Below, piece after piece: positions 1 through 9,398 of a DNA stretch of 64,000 nt. The notes under the pieces were generated by a model that was not told the DNA's origin, made no database searches, and was given only the letters and a program-made list of their open reading frames with translations. The DNA is from Phytophthora colocasiae (Eukaryota; Oomycota; Peronosporomycetes; Peronosporales; Peronosporaceae). A program made the position numbers and the translations under genes. The DNA is taken from the NCBI GenBank assembly GCA_018806915.1, contig JAGKQI010000091.1, positions 372,001 to 436,000 of the forward strand, written 5' to 3'. Positions within the stretch are counted from its first letter, which is position 1, and the number at the start of each line of letters is the position of its first letter.

Positions 1-1
1 T

Positions 2-259
2 TTACACAAGCAAGTACTCAACCGTGTCTCCAACGCCAGAGCATCAGCCTACGGCTCTAACATTTTTGCTTTGCTGGAAAGCCCAGCACTAGCTAAAGTC
101 AAGAATGATTTGGTTGGATTTCTGCAATTCCACTACACTTAGCATGATGACAACAAGGCAAAGGCAGGGAAGTCAGGAATCGAACGGCTGATAGGATGGT
201 CACATCCAGAATTACGCAAATTACTTTGTTACGACGGAGTTCACTTGTTTGTTGACGTC
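2..259 (+). pseudogene. MULE-type transposase fragment (region just before the first catalytic Asp)
   Basis: Reading in the frame that starts at base 2 gives a nearly open stretch ending in ELRKLLCYDGVHLFVD. This resembles the segment of Mutator-like transposases that leads into the first catalytic aspartate (usually followed by GTFR). An in-frame TAG at 140-142 breaks it. The similarity stops abruptly at about 259, where sequence antisense to pectate lyase begins, so this is a rearrangement breakpoint rather than a gene end. The upstream part lies outside the window. The family call rests on motif memory only and is moderate; that it is a broken fragment is clear. Confidence 0.5.
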
Positions 260-912
260 TTCTTGCCTGTGATAATGAACCCCCAGTAGTGGTGGCCATC
301 ACACGAGGAGGAGTATTCCGTCTTGCCGTCAAATTCCGAGTTACTGATGGTGACTCCCATGGCTCCAGAGAAGTGGATGACGATCATCTGACGACCAACT
401 TCCGTGATTTTCACGTGGTCAATCCAGATTCCCGTAGGGATAGCGTCGTCGTCTCCACTGATGCCAATAGCGTCTCCACCCCAGACGTATTGAGGGTTCA
501 GCTTGGTGATGTGAATGTTCTGGATGATGACGTTGTTGCCTTTGATCTCGATGTCTTTGCCGGTTAGAACGCCACTCGTGCCCTCTCCGACGAGCGTCTT
601 GTTACTGGCAACTTTCAACGGGGTCTTGGCGGCTTTATCGTACGTTATCTTGACCATCTTATTATCGCACGTATTGAAAGTAGGCTGGATCGTGTCTTGC
701 GGCTTGAAGCCATTTTTCTTGGCTGTACAGTCTGCGGCTCCCTTTGAATGACACCCGTCTTCCGTAGTGGTTCCTTCTGAGTCAAGGAAGTTGAATTCCT
801 GCTTGAGGACGATCACGCGAGGCTCATCGTCACTCAAGTACGTCGAGAGCTCATTAATAGTCTTGGGGTACACTGGTTCTGCGTCACCACCGCCTGTCGT
901 TCCAGCTGCGAA
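260..912 (-). pseudogene. Pectate lyase (PL1), 3' fragment of a gene split by element A
   Basis: On the minus strand this encodes residues about 41-255 of a PL1 pectate lyase nearly identical to the first domain of the gene at 58146-61179. It shows the calcium-site motif [12 protein letters not shown], the WIDH strand and CDGHHYWGF. The gene would cleave polygalacturonate by beta-elimination outside the cell. It is broken at both ends. At 912 it is interrupted by element A, with the missing N-terminus at 8316-8434. At about 260 the reading frame leaves homology directly after ITGKK, so the half carrying the catalytic Arg motif (SGRGPK) is gone. Not functional. Confidence 0.9.
908..912. repeat. 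Target-site duplication (GCGAA) of element A, left
   Basis: GCGAA precedes the left LTR and recurs at 8316-8320 directly after the right LTR. The uninterrupted paralogue at about 61060 has a single copy of the same bases, so this marks the insertion point of A in the lyase gene. Confidence 0.95.
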
Positions 913-1373
913 TGTAATGGGTCTACTTAGACCTATTAGGTGGCGTACACGTGCACTTACGTGTATGAGGAAGCGTGCAATTAGAATAGACTTAATTTAA
1001 GTATACTTATTTAAATAAGTATAATTAAATCAAATATAACTAAATTAAACTGCAAAAATACCGTAAAATGATAACTGTTATTGAATTTGACATAAGCCAA
1101 TTATGGACCTCCTAAAACTGTTTGTCATCTATTTCTAAAGGGTCTGCCAACGTGTGGTTGGCAGAAACTCTGCTCAGTGATTGGTAGAAACCCGTTACTT
1201 TCTACCAATAATATGCACAAATGCACACGAACCCCCCAATAATGTGGTTCGCCCATGTATCCTTTGGTGTGTACAGCACACCAAGGTCTGAGGCCCATTT
1301 CCAACCTCTAACAGTTATCCTAACTGTTAGAGTTACAAGTGGTACAACCACTTGTACGTGTAACCCCGTTACA
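913..1373 (-). repeat. 3' LTR of element A
   Basis: 461 bp, with TG...CA ends in sense (minus) orientation. It matches 7869-8315 apart from small indels such as the extra ATTAGGTGGCG near 933. It contains a 10-bp-arm hairpin at 1308-1330. Being next to the antisense gene at 1475, it could supply that gene's promoter, which is inference. Confidence 0.95.
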
Positions 1374-1383
1374 CCATCCCCCC
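1374..1383 (-). other. Polypurine tract of element A
   Basis: The sense strand reads GGGGGGATGG immediately before the 3' LTR, the expected position and composition for the plus-strand primer. Confidence 0.8.
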
Positions 1384-1474
1384 GTTAAGATTCGACGTAT
1401 CGGTCTCGATACGTCAATCAACAGAACTTGACAAGACCGTCAAGTTCCCGAGAGAAATCCGAGTTCATTTCGCA

Positions 1475-3022
1475 ATGGACTCGCCAACGCCCACGTCTCC
1501 GTCCGCTTCTGCGGACGCGCAAGCCTCACCTGCTGCCTCTGCAGCAGGAACAACAACCTCAGCAGTGCCCACTAGCACTGCTGCTTCCAGCGGTCCGACA
1601 GAGAAGCTCTCTGTCACCAAGTACCATGCTCTCCATAAGGAGAAGCATGAGAAGAAGAAGAAGTCTTCTTCTCTAGCAGAGATTAAGAATCCTGCTGTCC
1701 CTCTCAAAGAAATCTTTGGAGAGGACTACGAAGACATCCTCGACTACGACGAGGATGTCGAGGAGGGGGAGGTTGATGTCAAGGCTCCCGCTCCCGTGTC
1801 TTCGTCCGAAGACACATCAGACCCACCCGTGGGATCTCGACGACCTCGTGATGAGGCCTCGGACGCTTCAAGCTCGAAGCGTCCGCGCAGTGATGCTGAG
1901 GCGTCCCCCATGTCGAGGGCGCTCACTGCCCCGCGCACTGATCCGCCAGTGCGCACGCCATGGATGCCTACTGAGGCAGAAATCCATGACCGGTTCGGTG
2001 CTAGTTCACCACCGAACCCGATACTGTTGTACTCATGCAACAGTATCAACGACGACGACGTCGCCGCTAAGGTTGTCTTTGAGTCCGAGACTCAAAGACG
2101 CGACTACTATATCGGGCTCTTCCACGAGCTCCGATACTATGCAGCGAAGAAGACTTCGCGCAAGAGCAAAGTGCCAGAGTGGCAGGCACTTTGTCAGTCG
2201 TGGAACGCCTTTGTTGAAAACTTCAACAAAGACCCGAAGGCATATCGCGATCGCGTTGCTGCGGCTCGCGATCGCTACTACACTTACACTACACGTGGTA
2301 AGTGTGAACGCCTCCATGATCAGTCCATGGAAGCGGGGATCCCATGTGCCGTTCCCTTTGGCACACCCTGTCCGTGTTGCCAGCCCTTGGCAACACGTCT
2401 CACCGAAAGTGATCTCCTGGGGTACACGGTCGTCCGTGTACCCGATCACATCAAGGAGCTCCGTGGTCGTATTGTGCCACGCGAAGCTCCGAGTGCTGTG
2501 GCTGACCGCAGCACTCCTCGTGCAGGGCTTACCCCTGCAAGTTATGGTGGGCTTCGTACGCCCTCACCATTTCCGGAACGTCCTCCATCAGGACGTTCCG
2601 CGGCTCCCACGTATCTCGATGGGGAGGAAATCCTCTCCAACGAATACGAAAACGAACCTCTTGAGAGTTCGTTCTCTTATGAGCCACGATCCGCTCAACA
2701 ATCCAGCGGATCGCTCCACGCGCGTCGCGCAACGGCGGCGGAGGGGGCGGGAACACTCCCTCCGTATGGTCACCGCTATGACCATGACGATCGTGCCCTG
2801 CACGATCGAGTTGCTGCGCTGGAGCAGACACAGAGCGCTGAGATAGCGGCTCTGAAGCAGGAGGTTCGTGTCCTCCGTGCTGAGGTCTGCGAGGCAGCTC
2901 AGACTGCCTCGAACCTCTCGTCTGGTCTTGGGACGAGAGTGAACCGGTTGAACGACCGTGTCGACGGTCTCGAGAAGGCCTTCCAGGCCTCTCGCACTCC
3001 TCAGTCGGACTACCAGCCCTAG
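1475..3022 (+). CDS. Antisense accessory protein of element A (515 codons)
   Basis: This is a fully open 515-codon frame running opposite to gag-pol, starting about 100 bp inside the 3' LTR. Residues 1-50 are Ser/Ala/Pro-rich. A lysine run (HEKKKKSSS) and an acidic block (DYDEDVEEGEVD) follow, then a likely nuclear signal (SKRPR near residue 135). Residues about 165-330 form a more ordered, Tyr/Trp/Cys-containing region including PCPCC. The last 70 residues look like a coiled coil with regular Leu/Val spacing. No known family is recognised. The composition suggests a nuclear or nucleic-acid-associated protein. Codons beyond 2529 overlap the chromodomain on the other strand. Antisense genes in this position are known in some plant gypsy elements; a role here is unknown. 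Confidence 0.65.
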   Translation: MDSPTPTSPSASADAQASPAASAAGTTTSAVPTSTAASSGPTEKLSVTKYHALHKEKHEKKKKSSSLAEIKNPAVPLKEIFGEDYEDILDYDEDVEEGEVDVKAPAPVSSSEDTSDPPVGSRRPRDEASDASSSKRPRSDAEASPMSRALTAPRTDPPVRTPWMPTEAEIHDRFGASSPPNPILLYSCNSINDDDVAAKVVFESETQRRDYYIGLFHELRYYAAKKTSRKSKVPEWQALCQSWNAFVENFNKDPKAYRDRVAAARDRYYTYTTRGKCERLHDQSMEAGIPCAVPFGTPCPCCQPLATRLTESDLLGYTVVRVPDHIKELRGRIVPREAPSAVADRSTPRAGLTPASYGGLRTPSPFPERPPSGRSAAPTYLDGEEILSNEYENEPLESSFSYEPRSAQQSSGSLHARRATAAEGAGTLPPYGHRYDHDDRALHDRVAALEQTQSAEIAALKQEVRVLRAEVCEAAQTASNLSSGLGTRVNRLNDRVDGLEKAFQASRTPQSDYQP

Positions 3023-3253
3023 GTAGTCCGTGCTGCACGTACGGCTTCAACCGCCCGACGTAGAAGGTCGGGTGGAGTCTCATGCTGGACGGTATGTCCA
3101 GCCGGTACGCGTTACCATGCCGTTCAAGTACTTTGAACGGCCCAATGAATCTTGGAGCAAGCAAGCTTGCTCCAAAGTCAGACACTGCATGTCTAGGTAG
3201 GTTTTGTGTAGCTAACAAAACTAATGAACCCTTTTCGAATTCATTTGTGTTGC
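2529..3253 (-). pseudogene. Element A integrase C-terminal part with chromodomain
   Basis: The frame carries the integrase tail (APRFIGPFKVLERHGNAYRL, then HPTFYVGRLKPY), a Pro/Arg/Gly-rich linker, and a C-terminal chromodomain with WIVERI, RIRWRGF and DTWEP. Chromodomains in this position guide integration toward modified histones. The frame is offset from the integrase core upstream: the reading continues only after a one-base shift close to 3253. The stretch 2529-3022 is also coding on the opposite strand. The domain call is firm; the coding state is broken. Confidence 0.85.
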
Positions 3254-3255
3254 CT

Positions 3256-4320
3256 CTACCAAACAGTATCAGCGTTCAGCTTCTGTCGATCGACAGAAGC
3301 TGCGATAGCATCTTGGACAAACCGTATGACGGCTTGTCTTCGCTGGACAAAGTCTAGCGCACCCGAGCTGAATCCTTTCAGCTTGTCGCCCTTGTCAGCA
3401 GCAGGCCCTGCCTGCTCGCTATCATCTCTCATGTCTGTGCCCGGCACAGACATCGCGCGCTCGTTCCTGCTCGAACGAGACGTCGCACGCGTCACCGCAG
3501 CTGATAGTGTGCTGTTATCAGTTGCATTCTGCGGTTGTTCGGACGCAACCGTAGATCCTCCCCCACTTAAGGAGGAAGCTACCCCGCCGAGCATACTCGG
3601 CAATCGTGGATGCCTCATGGCGTTCACGTAGAACGGTGTATGCCCTGTCGAGGCATGCACCGAGTTGTTGATGGCAAACTCTGCCATCGGCAAGCACTCG
3701 CTCCAATGCGGGAACGAGTGAGCGTAGCTCTTCAACGTGTCACCGAATACACGGTTGACACGTTCGGTCTGTCCGTCCGTCTGCGGATGATCCGCAGTCG
3801 ACATTGATAACTGTGAACCAAGAAGTGTAAACACTTCTTGCCAGAACCGCGCTGTGAAGCGTGGATCACGGTCCGACACAATGTCGAGCGGCATGCCATG
3901 GTGTTTGAACACCATGTCAACAAACAATCGCGCAGTCTGCGCGGCTGTAACAGTAGCCGGGACGGCAGCAAGATGAACCATCTTGCTAAATCGGTCCACA
4001 AAGACAACGATGCCCGTCCTCCGCTTGCTGTCAGGCGGAAGACCGAAGACAAAGTCCATGGACATGGACTGTCAACACTCCGACGGAGTCGGTAGTGATT
4101 GAAGAGGAGCCTGCGAGAACTGCGCAGGCTTCACGCGTTGACAAACCTCGCAAGCACGGACGTACTTGCGCACCCACTTGTACTGGTGGTGCCAGTAGAA
4201 GTCACGCGTGAAAAGAGTGTATGTCTTCTCACGACCCGGATGCCCTGCCGTGGGGGCATCGTGATACTCGAACATGATCCTCAACCGGAGGTCATGATCA
4301 TTCGGAACGACAATGCATAG
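3256..4320 (-). pseudogene. Element A integrase (zinc-binding and catalytic core)
   Basis: The zinc-binding module (4072-4284) shows HDAPTAGH followed by CEVC. The core shows the three catalytic acids in MDFVFG, SDRDPRF and QTERVN. The two are separated by an in-frame TGA at 4072-4074 at a position where relatives usually have Trp. After the core the protein runs into a Ser/Thr-rich insertion and then shifts frame near 3253. At about 4320 the sequence jumps from RT (KHKLYA) into CIVVPNDHDL, so the RNase H domain and its surroundings were deleted. No functional integrase can come from this copy. Confidence 0.88.
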
Positions 4321-6407
4321 AGCTTATGTTTCCTCATAAGCTCTAGCAGCTTCCGGAGATGCACCTTGTGCATCCCAATGTCCGTCTTCCCGTTCACAGC
4401 CCGGCTGTGGACGAACACGTCGTCGAAATAGCTCGGTGCGAAGTCGCGCACCGAGCGCAATAGATGTGTCACGCATCTATTGAACGTCGCAGGGGCGTTC
4501 TTAAGCCCCTGTGGCATGACGAGCCACTCCCAAAGCATACCGCTTGGAGTGCTTACCGCTGTGAGAGGGATGTCCCTCTCACGCATGAGGATTTGGTAGA
4601 ATCCATCACGCAGATCTAGAGCACTGAAGATAGTGCTCAAGCCCATCGAATCGATGATAACATCTTTTCGCGGTATCGGCGTCTGCGCCGGTATCGTCGC
4701 ATCGTTCAACTTGTTGTACGCATGAACGATGCGCCAGCCGCCCTGTGGTTTCTTAACACAGAACGTTGGAGCACTGTGCGGGGACTTTGACTCCCGCACT
4801 TGACCTGCAAGACGACGACTTTCAAAGAAGTCGTCGATCGCTTGCACTTGTTCACGCGGCAGTGGCCACTGCTGTGTAACACAGTACTTCGTGCCCGGCA
4901 CGAGATCAATCTCGTGCTGTACGCCCTTATCCTTTGGAAGCTCCGAAGAAATCTCGTCCGGGAGTACATCCTTGTACTCCCGCAGAACGTCGTAATAGGG
5001 ACTCGACCTCAACGAGTCCCAACTCTGCTCTTCGAAGCGCTGCTTCTTAGTCTTCGCACTGAGGGAGTCATCACCCTCAGTGATCCCATCGACGACGAGC
5101 TGCTTCGGCTCTTCGGCTTCGCGATCCACTCTCTCGATATCCGAGAGAATGCAAATTTGTTCGATGCGTCCATCGTACAAGTCCCGCGCGAAGCGCTTCC
5201 AACTCATCGTTGGAAGTGCGGTCAACGCCGACGCACACGTCGGCGGATTCTCCAATCGCATCCTCTGGTACTGTAACCCAGTACCAGTACGTGTCAAGAC
5301 GTTCAACGTCTCGACACTCGGTGTCTGCCCTGCAGATACACCCTCCTCAGTCACGGACTGAGACTCACACAGCTCACTGAGCTGGTGCCGCGCGCTCTGA
5401 TACTGTAACGCAGTATCAGTTCGTGTCAAGACGTTCAACGCCTTGACACTCGGCGCAGACACACCCTCCACAGTCACGGACTGGGACTCGCAAAGCTCCC
5501 TGAGCTTGCGCCGAGAAGGTCTGCCATGGAGCTCAGCTCCAGGCGCTCCACGTCCAAGGCATCCCACCTTGGACGGGACTTTATCGCAATCGTCAGCGGA
5601 TTCCTTCCGCTGACTCGCACATTCAAGCACTGCTTGTGTGCCGCTTATCGCGTGAAGCACCGCTGCACGTGAGCACGCAGGTTCTTCGGGTGCTGGACGT
5701 TTGCAACCGCCAGCACCTCCTGCCGCGCAGTCGGTTCCCTGAACCGCTGCGCCTCCATCCGCTCCTACGGATTGAGCTTCATCCGCTACAACGGATGAAG
5801 CAACTGCATCGTCGACTCCCCGAGTCGACGTGCTCTCGCTAGCTTCCAGCGCTAGCGAGTGTTCGCTTATACACGTATCATCAGCTCCCGGGGCTGATGA
5901 ACGATCGCTAGTTCCCGGAACTAGCAGCGAAGCGCCAGTGGCGTCAGCTCCCAGAGCTGACGCACGTCTTTCGGTTCCCCGAATTTTGTTTTCTTCGTCA
6001 ACTCCCAGAGTTGATGCGACGTCGTTGGCGCGACCCTTGGGGGCTTGAAGTACCTCCAAGGATACCGGTAATACCGGTATTTTACCTTCTCTCAGGTGAA
6101 TGCGTTTCACCTGACCATCACTCATGTGACAAACATCATTCAGATGTTTATGCGTCAGGTGATTCACATTCACCTGACCATCACTCATGTGACCGCGACC
6201 CTTCGGCTCAGATTTCTGAGTCGACACACATTTTCTCACAACGACTCCCGGAGTCGTTGATGGTCGCCGGCGGCGATCGGAGGCAGCGGCGGCCGCTGCT
6301 GCCTCAACTGGGGATCCACATGCACCGGCCGGTGCATGTGCAGCACTGACAGGGCCATCGCTCTCTGTCGCGCATGTGTTGTTGAAGCGTACGAGCGTAC
6401 GCTTCTA
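4321..6407 (-). pseudogene. Element A reverse transcriptase region
   Basis: A long frame (Met at 6239) begins with a variable linker of Ser/Ala/Cys-rich repeats and then enters RT: RIVHAYNKLND, DLRDGFYQI, MPQGLKNAP and the YFDD active-site box. It ends at KHKLYA, where RNase H should follow but is absent. Upstream the frame is the same as protease, separated from it only by adjacent TGA and TAG codons at 6405-6410; beyond these the frame stays open. The linker holds two similar blocks (SELCESQSVTEEGVSA and a diverged twin), so part of it arose by tandem duplication. Confidence 0.88.
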
Positions 6408-6887
6408 TCAGTTGATCACCGAGTCATGCCGTGCAAGCCACGGCATGCCTAATACCAAGTCGAACTTATCGTCTAGATCCAAGACGATTTGATCTTCTAC
6501 AAACGTCCTTCGTTTGTAAGAGAAGAGCACACGGACTACGCGCTTCTCAGTCCTCACGGTGGCATCCGTTGCCAACCGCACCTCCAACACACTGCGAGGC
6601 GTGTCGGCCTCTTCGAAGTCAAGTCTTCGAAGACTTCCCTGTCGAACAAAGTTGTTCGACGCGCCCGAGTCCACTAGGGCACGAAGAGAGTTCACTCTCT
6701 TCGACATCACGTTCAGGATGACAAGGTTTGGCTTGTCATCTTGCAGCTTACAGCGATAAACTTTCTCGCTGGGGGCAGCAGTCCTCAATGTCGCGTGTCC
6801 AAGCTCGACACGCGAGACTGCATCACCAGTAGGACGCCCCGCGCCTACTGGTCCTTGGCGTTTTTTGAACGCCCGCCCGCTGTGCAC
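6405..6887 (-). pseudogene. Element A retroviral-type aspartic protease region
   Basis: The frame contains LRALVDSGASNNFV, the DSGA active-site loop of retropepsins, and ends LVLGMPWLARHDSVIN before consecutive TGA and TAG codons. It overlaps the end of gag by 43 bp in the -1 frame relative to gag, the arrangement expected for programmed -1 frameshifting to make Gag-Pol. No clear slippery heptamer was verified. The twin stops before RT would block pol expression in this copy. Confidence 0.85.
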
Positions 6888-7819
6888 TTGCGTGCATAGT
6901 GACCGATGTTACCACACAGGTAACATCGAACCTTGCCGTTCCTACGCTGCTGGTGACCAGCAGTCGTAGCACTCGAGACGTCCATAGGCTCCGGACCTCC
7001 CGTCTTCACAACAGGACGCGCCGGCTTCGGCGCGTTCGCATGGAGTTTAGCTTGACGCCGGCTAAACTCCTCTTGCATTGCAAGGCTGATCGCTTCTTCG
7101 AGAGTATTCGGATACTCTCGGAAGAGATACGTCTTGACGGGACCATCTCTTAGTCCCTTCATGAACGTGACGACCTTGGTCGCCTCGTCGATCGGGTTGG
7201 CCACTATGTTCGATACCAAGTATCGAGCACGCTGGGCAAAGGTGTGGACATCATCCTTGCCCTGCTGCAGATCGAGAAACTCCGCTCTCGATCTGAACTC
7301 GTTCTTCGGGGGCTCAAACGCAAGCTTGAGCTCCTCTTTGAACACCTCGTACGTGCTGAAGCACGTAGGATCCGAGAGTCGGCGCCCATAGGCCCAACTC
7401 CTCGCACGTCCGCCAAGACATGACATGGCGAACGCGACCTTCGACATCGGATCGACGATACGTCGAGCCGCAACGGCTGTGTCGAGTTCGACAAGCGTCT
7501 CGTCCCCCTTCCCCGTGTAGGTACTCACGTGGAGTTTCAACGACTCCACGCGTGGCTTAGGGGAAGCCACCGAGGAAGCAACATCTCGTTGCTCCTTAAC
7601 AATGTACCCCAGAGCAACACCGTGTTGCTCTGTCGGCGATAGCATACGAAGCATCGTCGCTACCGCTGCCTCTCCAATGACTTGTGAAAGTCTTTGGAGA
7701 GCTTCCCACTCTGGATCAGACAGGTGGGCGCAGTCCGTGCGCGTCACGGACATTTGAGGGGTCCCAGCGGATCCCTCATCCATTGGGGAGTTCTCTACCC
7801 CGCGTTCGTATGACTCCAT
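6845..7819 (-). CDS. Element A Gag with CCHC zinc knuckle
   Basis: 324 residues and open. The middle region (SKVAFAMSCLGGRARSWAYG, EELKLAFEPP, REYPNTLEEAISLAMQEEF) is the capsid-like retrotransposon Gag domain. A single zinc knuckle, CYLCGNIGHYARKC (C-x2-C-x4-H-x4-C), lies near the C-terminus. Gag would form the particle that packages element RNA. The first Met, MESYERG, is about 50 bp downstream of the 5' LTR. It is the only sense frame of A that looks intact. The DNA carries several hairpins, for example 7803-7826 and 7611-7631. Confidence 0.85.
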   Translation of the reverse strand: MESYERGVENSPMDEGSAGTPQMSVTRTDCAHLSDPEWEALQRLSQVIGEAAVATMLRMLSPTEQHGVALGYIVKEQRDVASSVASPKPRVESLKLHVSTYTGKGDETLVELDTAVAARRIVDPMSKVAFAMSCLGGRARSWAYGRRLSDPTCFSTYEVFKEELKLAFEPPKNEFRSRAEFLDLQQGKDDVHTFAQRARYLVSNIVANPIDEATKVVTFMKGLRDGPVKTYLFREYPNTLEEAISLAMQEEFSRRQAKLHANAPKPARPVVKTGGPEPMDVSSATTAGHQQRRNGKVRCYLCGNIGHYARKCTAGGRSKNAKDQ

Positions 7820-7849
7820 ACGAACGAACAGCAGTCGGTCGTGGGACGG

Positions 7850-7866
7850 ACTACAAAGTGCTACCA
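7850..7866 (-). other. Primer-binding site of element A
   Basis: Two bases inside the 5' LTR the sense strand starts TGGTAGCA, which would pair with a tRNA 3' end of TGCTACCA, as in eukaryotic initiator Met tRNA. Pairing beyond eight bases was not established. Confidence 0.6.
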
Positions 7867-7868
7867 GG

Positions 7869-8315
7869 TGTAATGGGTCTACTTAGACCTCGTACACGTG
7901 CGCTTACGTGTATGAGGAAGCGTGCAATTAGAATAGACTTAATTTAAGTATATTTATTTAAATAAGTATAATAAAATCAAATATAACTAAATTAAACTGC
8001 AAAAATACCGTAAAATGAGAACTGTTATTGAATTTGACATAAGCCAATTATGGACCTCCTAAAACTGTTTGTTATCTATTTCTAAAGGGTCTTCCAACGT
8101 GTGGTTGGCAGAAACTCTGCTCAGTGATTGGTAGAAACCCGTTACTTTCTACCAATGTACAAATGCACACGAACCCCCCAATAATGTGGTTCGCCCATGT
8201 ATCCTTTGATGTGTACAGCACACCAAGGTCTGAGGCCCATTTCCAACCTCTAACAGTTATCCTAACTGTTAGAGTTACAAGTGGTACAACCACTTGTACG
8301 TGTAACCCCGTTACA
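7869..8315 (-). repeat. 5' LTR of element A
   Basis: 447 bp, same ends and orientation as 913-1373. It is followed by the GCGAA duplication and the N-terminal codons of the split lyase. Confidence 0.95.
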
Positions 8316-8434
8316 GCGAAGCCTGTGGGCGAACCGGAGACAACAGAAGCAGCGCGAGCGATCGAGTTCTGCGCTAGTGTCAAGGCAACAAGCGAGCCGA
8401 CGAGCACTCCTGCTCAAAGACTAAAGCTCACCAT
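8316..8434 (-). pseudogene. Pectate lyase (PL1), 5' fragment with signal peptide, split by element A
   Basis: The start codon is at 8432-8434 by alignment with the paralogue at 61179. It encodes MVSFSL, then an in-frame TGA at codon 7 where the paralogue has Arg (CGA to TGA), then [15 protein letters not shown], the hydrophobic core of a secretion signal, and on to SPTGFA, where element A interrupts. The rest is at 260-912. The extra nonsense codon shows the gene is dead independently of the insertion, or decayed after it. Confidence 0.9.
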
Positions 8435-8803
8435 CTAACACGAGACTTTTTAGTAAATGACCGTGTTGTGCTTCAGAAAGCAGGAAGGAAAGTGATTCGG
8501 TCATTCGATTGCGATCGGAAAAAATATTATGCATTGCGCGGAGATATTGTTGCAGTGATCTGTTTTACGTGAAGTAATTGGACAGTAAACACTGTTTACT
8601 GACACTTGAAAGCCAGCGCGACCGAGATTTACGCGCATAAAGTCCGTTTAGACCGTGACACCAGCAGGCAGTCTATAGTCTACTGTGGATTGCAGACTCT
8701 GAAATAACGAACCACAGGAGAAACCCAGGGCTTAACGAGGAGCTCTCACAGTGCATTGATGATTGGTTAAAATGTTGTTGTCAAGCGGAGTTCGATCTTC
8801 TGA
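8435..8803. other. 5' flank of the split pectate lyase
   Basis: No gene is seen. The sequence is partly similar to the 5' flank of the two-domain lyase (61180-61400); for example CTTGAAAGCCAGCGC and GCATAAAGTC occur in both. It is therefore the duplicated promoter region of the lyase family. Confidence 0.6.
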
Positions 8804-9193
8804 GAGCATCTCCACCGGTGGGGGTCAAATCGCATATTTGGCAAGAATTTCTCTCCACCGGTTGAGGTCAAATTGCCGTTTTGACGTAGTCCAGATTAAG
8901 TTCTAGCCAAATTTGACCGAGGACTACGTGGGCGACAGGGGGCGGTATTGGCTTGATTGGACACCACCTCTGATAATATTGAGTTTTACGACAACACCAT
9001 CATTCGATTGTTGCTACGGTCTTGGTTGGCTGTCCACAAACGGGACCAAGTTAATGCACATGCCAGGAAGCATTTTCAGAATTGTCAATCGTGGATTGTC
9101 TATAGCTGGTATATAAATGCCGACCGGTGTGAGAGCTCAGTGTCAAATAACAAATTTGACAAATAACAATTGACCTAACCGGTGGAGATGCTC
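8804..9193. mobile_element. MITE-like element with 16-bp terminal inverted repeats
   Basis: GAGCATCTCCACCGGT at 8804-8819 is perfectly inverted at 9178-9193. A second partial copy of the end (TCTCCACCGGTTGAGGTCAAAT) sits at about 8851. The flanking triplets are TGA and TAA, close to the TWA duplication of PIF/Harbinger elements but not identical. No coding capacity. It lies upstream of the lyase start. Confidence 0.65.
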
Positions 9194-9398
9194 TAAAGAG
9201 TGCAAGTCCATTGACGCACCAAAACATATTCTGTTCGTTCATCGTCATTTGAGCGTTTCGCTGCTACTGGTTTGACGTCAGTGACAGTGACGCGATAAAG
9301 GTAAAGGCGTTGACGTAGCACTGCTACTAGCAGTGTTACTATCGAATGTTGCCCGTATATGGTACCATTCTACTCAGTAGTAGTAGTAGAACTTCAGC
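9194..9398. other. Intergenic, nothing recognised
   Basis: Unique-looking sequence between the MITE-like element and the duplicated lyase 3' region. It contains a short run of GTA repeats near 9377; no gene or repeat call can be supported. Confidence 0.5.

Larger units (their letters stand above)
913..8315 (-). mobile_element. Ty3/gypsy LTR retrotransposon 'A' (chromovirus-like, degenerate)
   Basis: The element is 7,403 bp, flanked by GCGAA duplications and bounded by two LTRs of 461 and 447 bp that begin TGTAAC and end TTACA in the sense orientation. Sense is the minus strand and the order is LTR, PBS, gag, protease, RT, integrase, chromodomain, PPT, LTR. The RNase H region is deleted, protease and RT are separated by TGA-TAG, integrase has a TGA, and the integrase tail is frameshifted, so it cannot move by itself. 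A 515-codon gene runs antisense next to the 3' LTR. The LTRs differ by several substitutions and indels, so the insertion is not recent. The whole element is full of short perfect hairpins. Confidence 0.95.

Noticed and set aside
289..567. Plus-strand frame opposite the lyase fragment
   Set aside because: A shadow of the minus-strand pectate lyase; the same shadows recur opposite every lyase copy.
8913..9166. Small ORFs inside the MITE-like element
   Set aside because: No domain, overlapping frames, and fully inside an inverted-repeat element.
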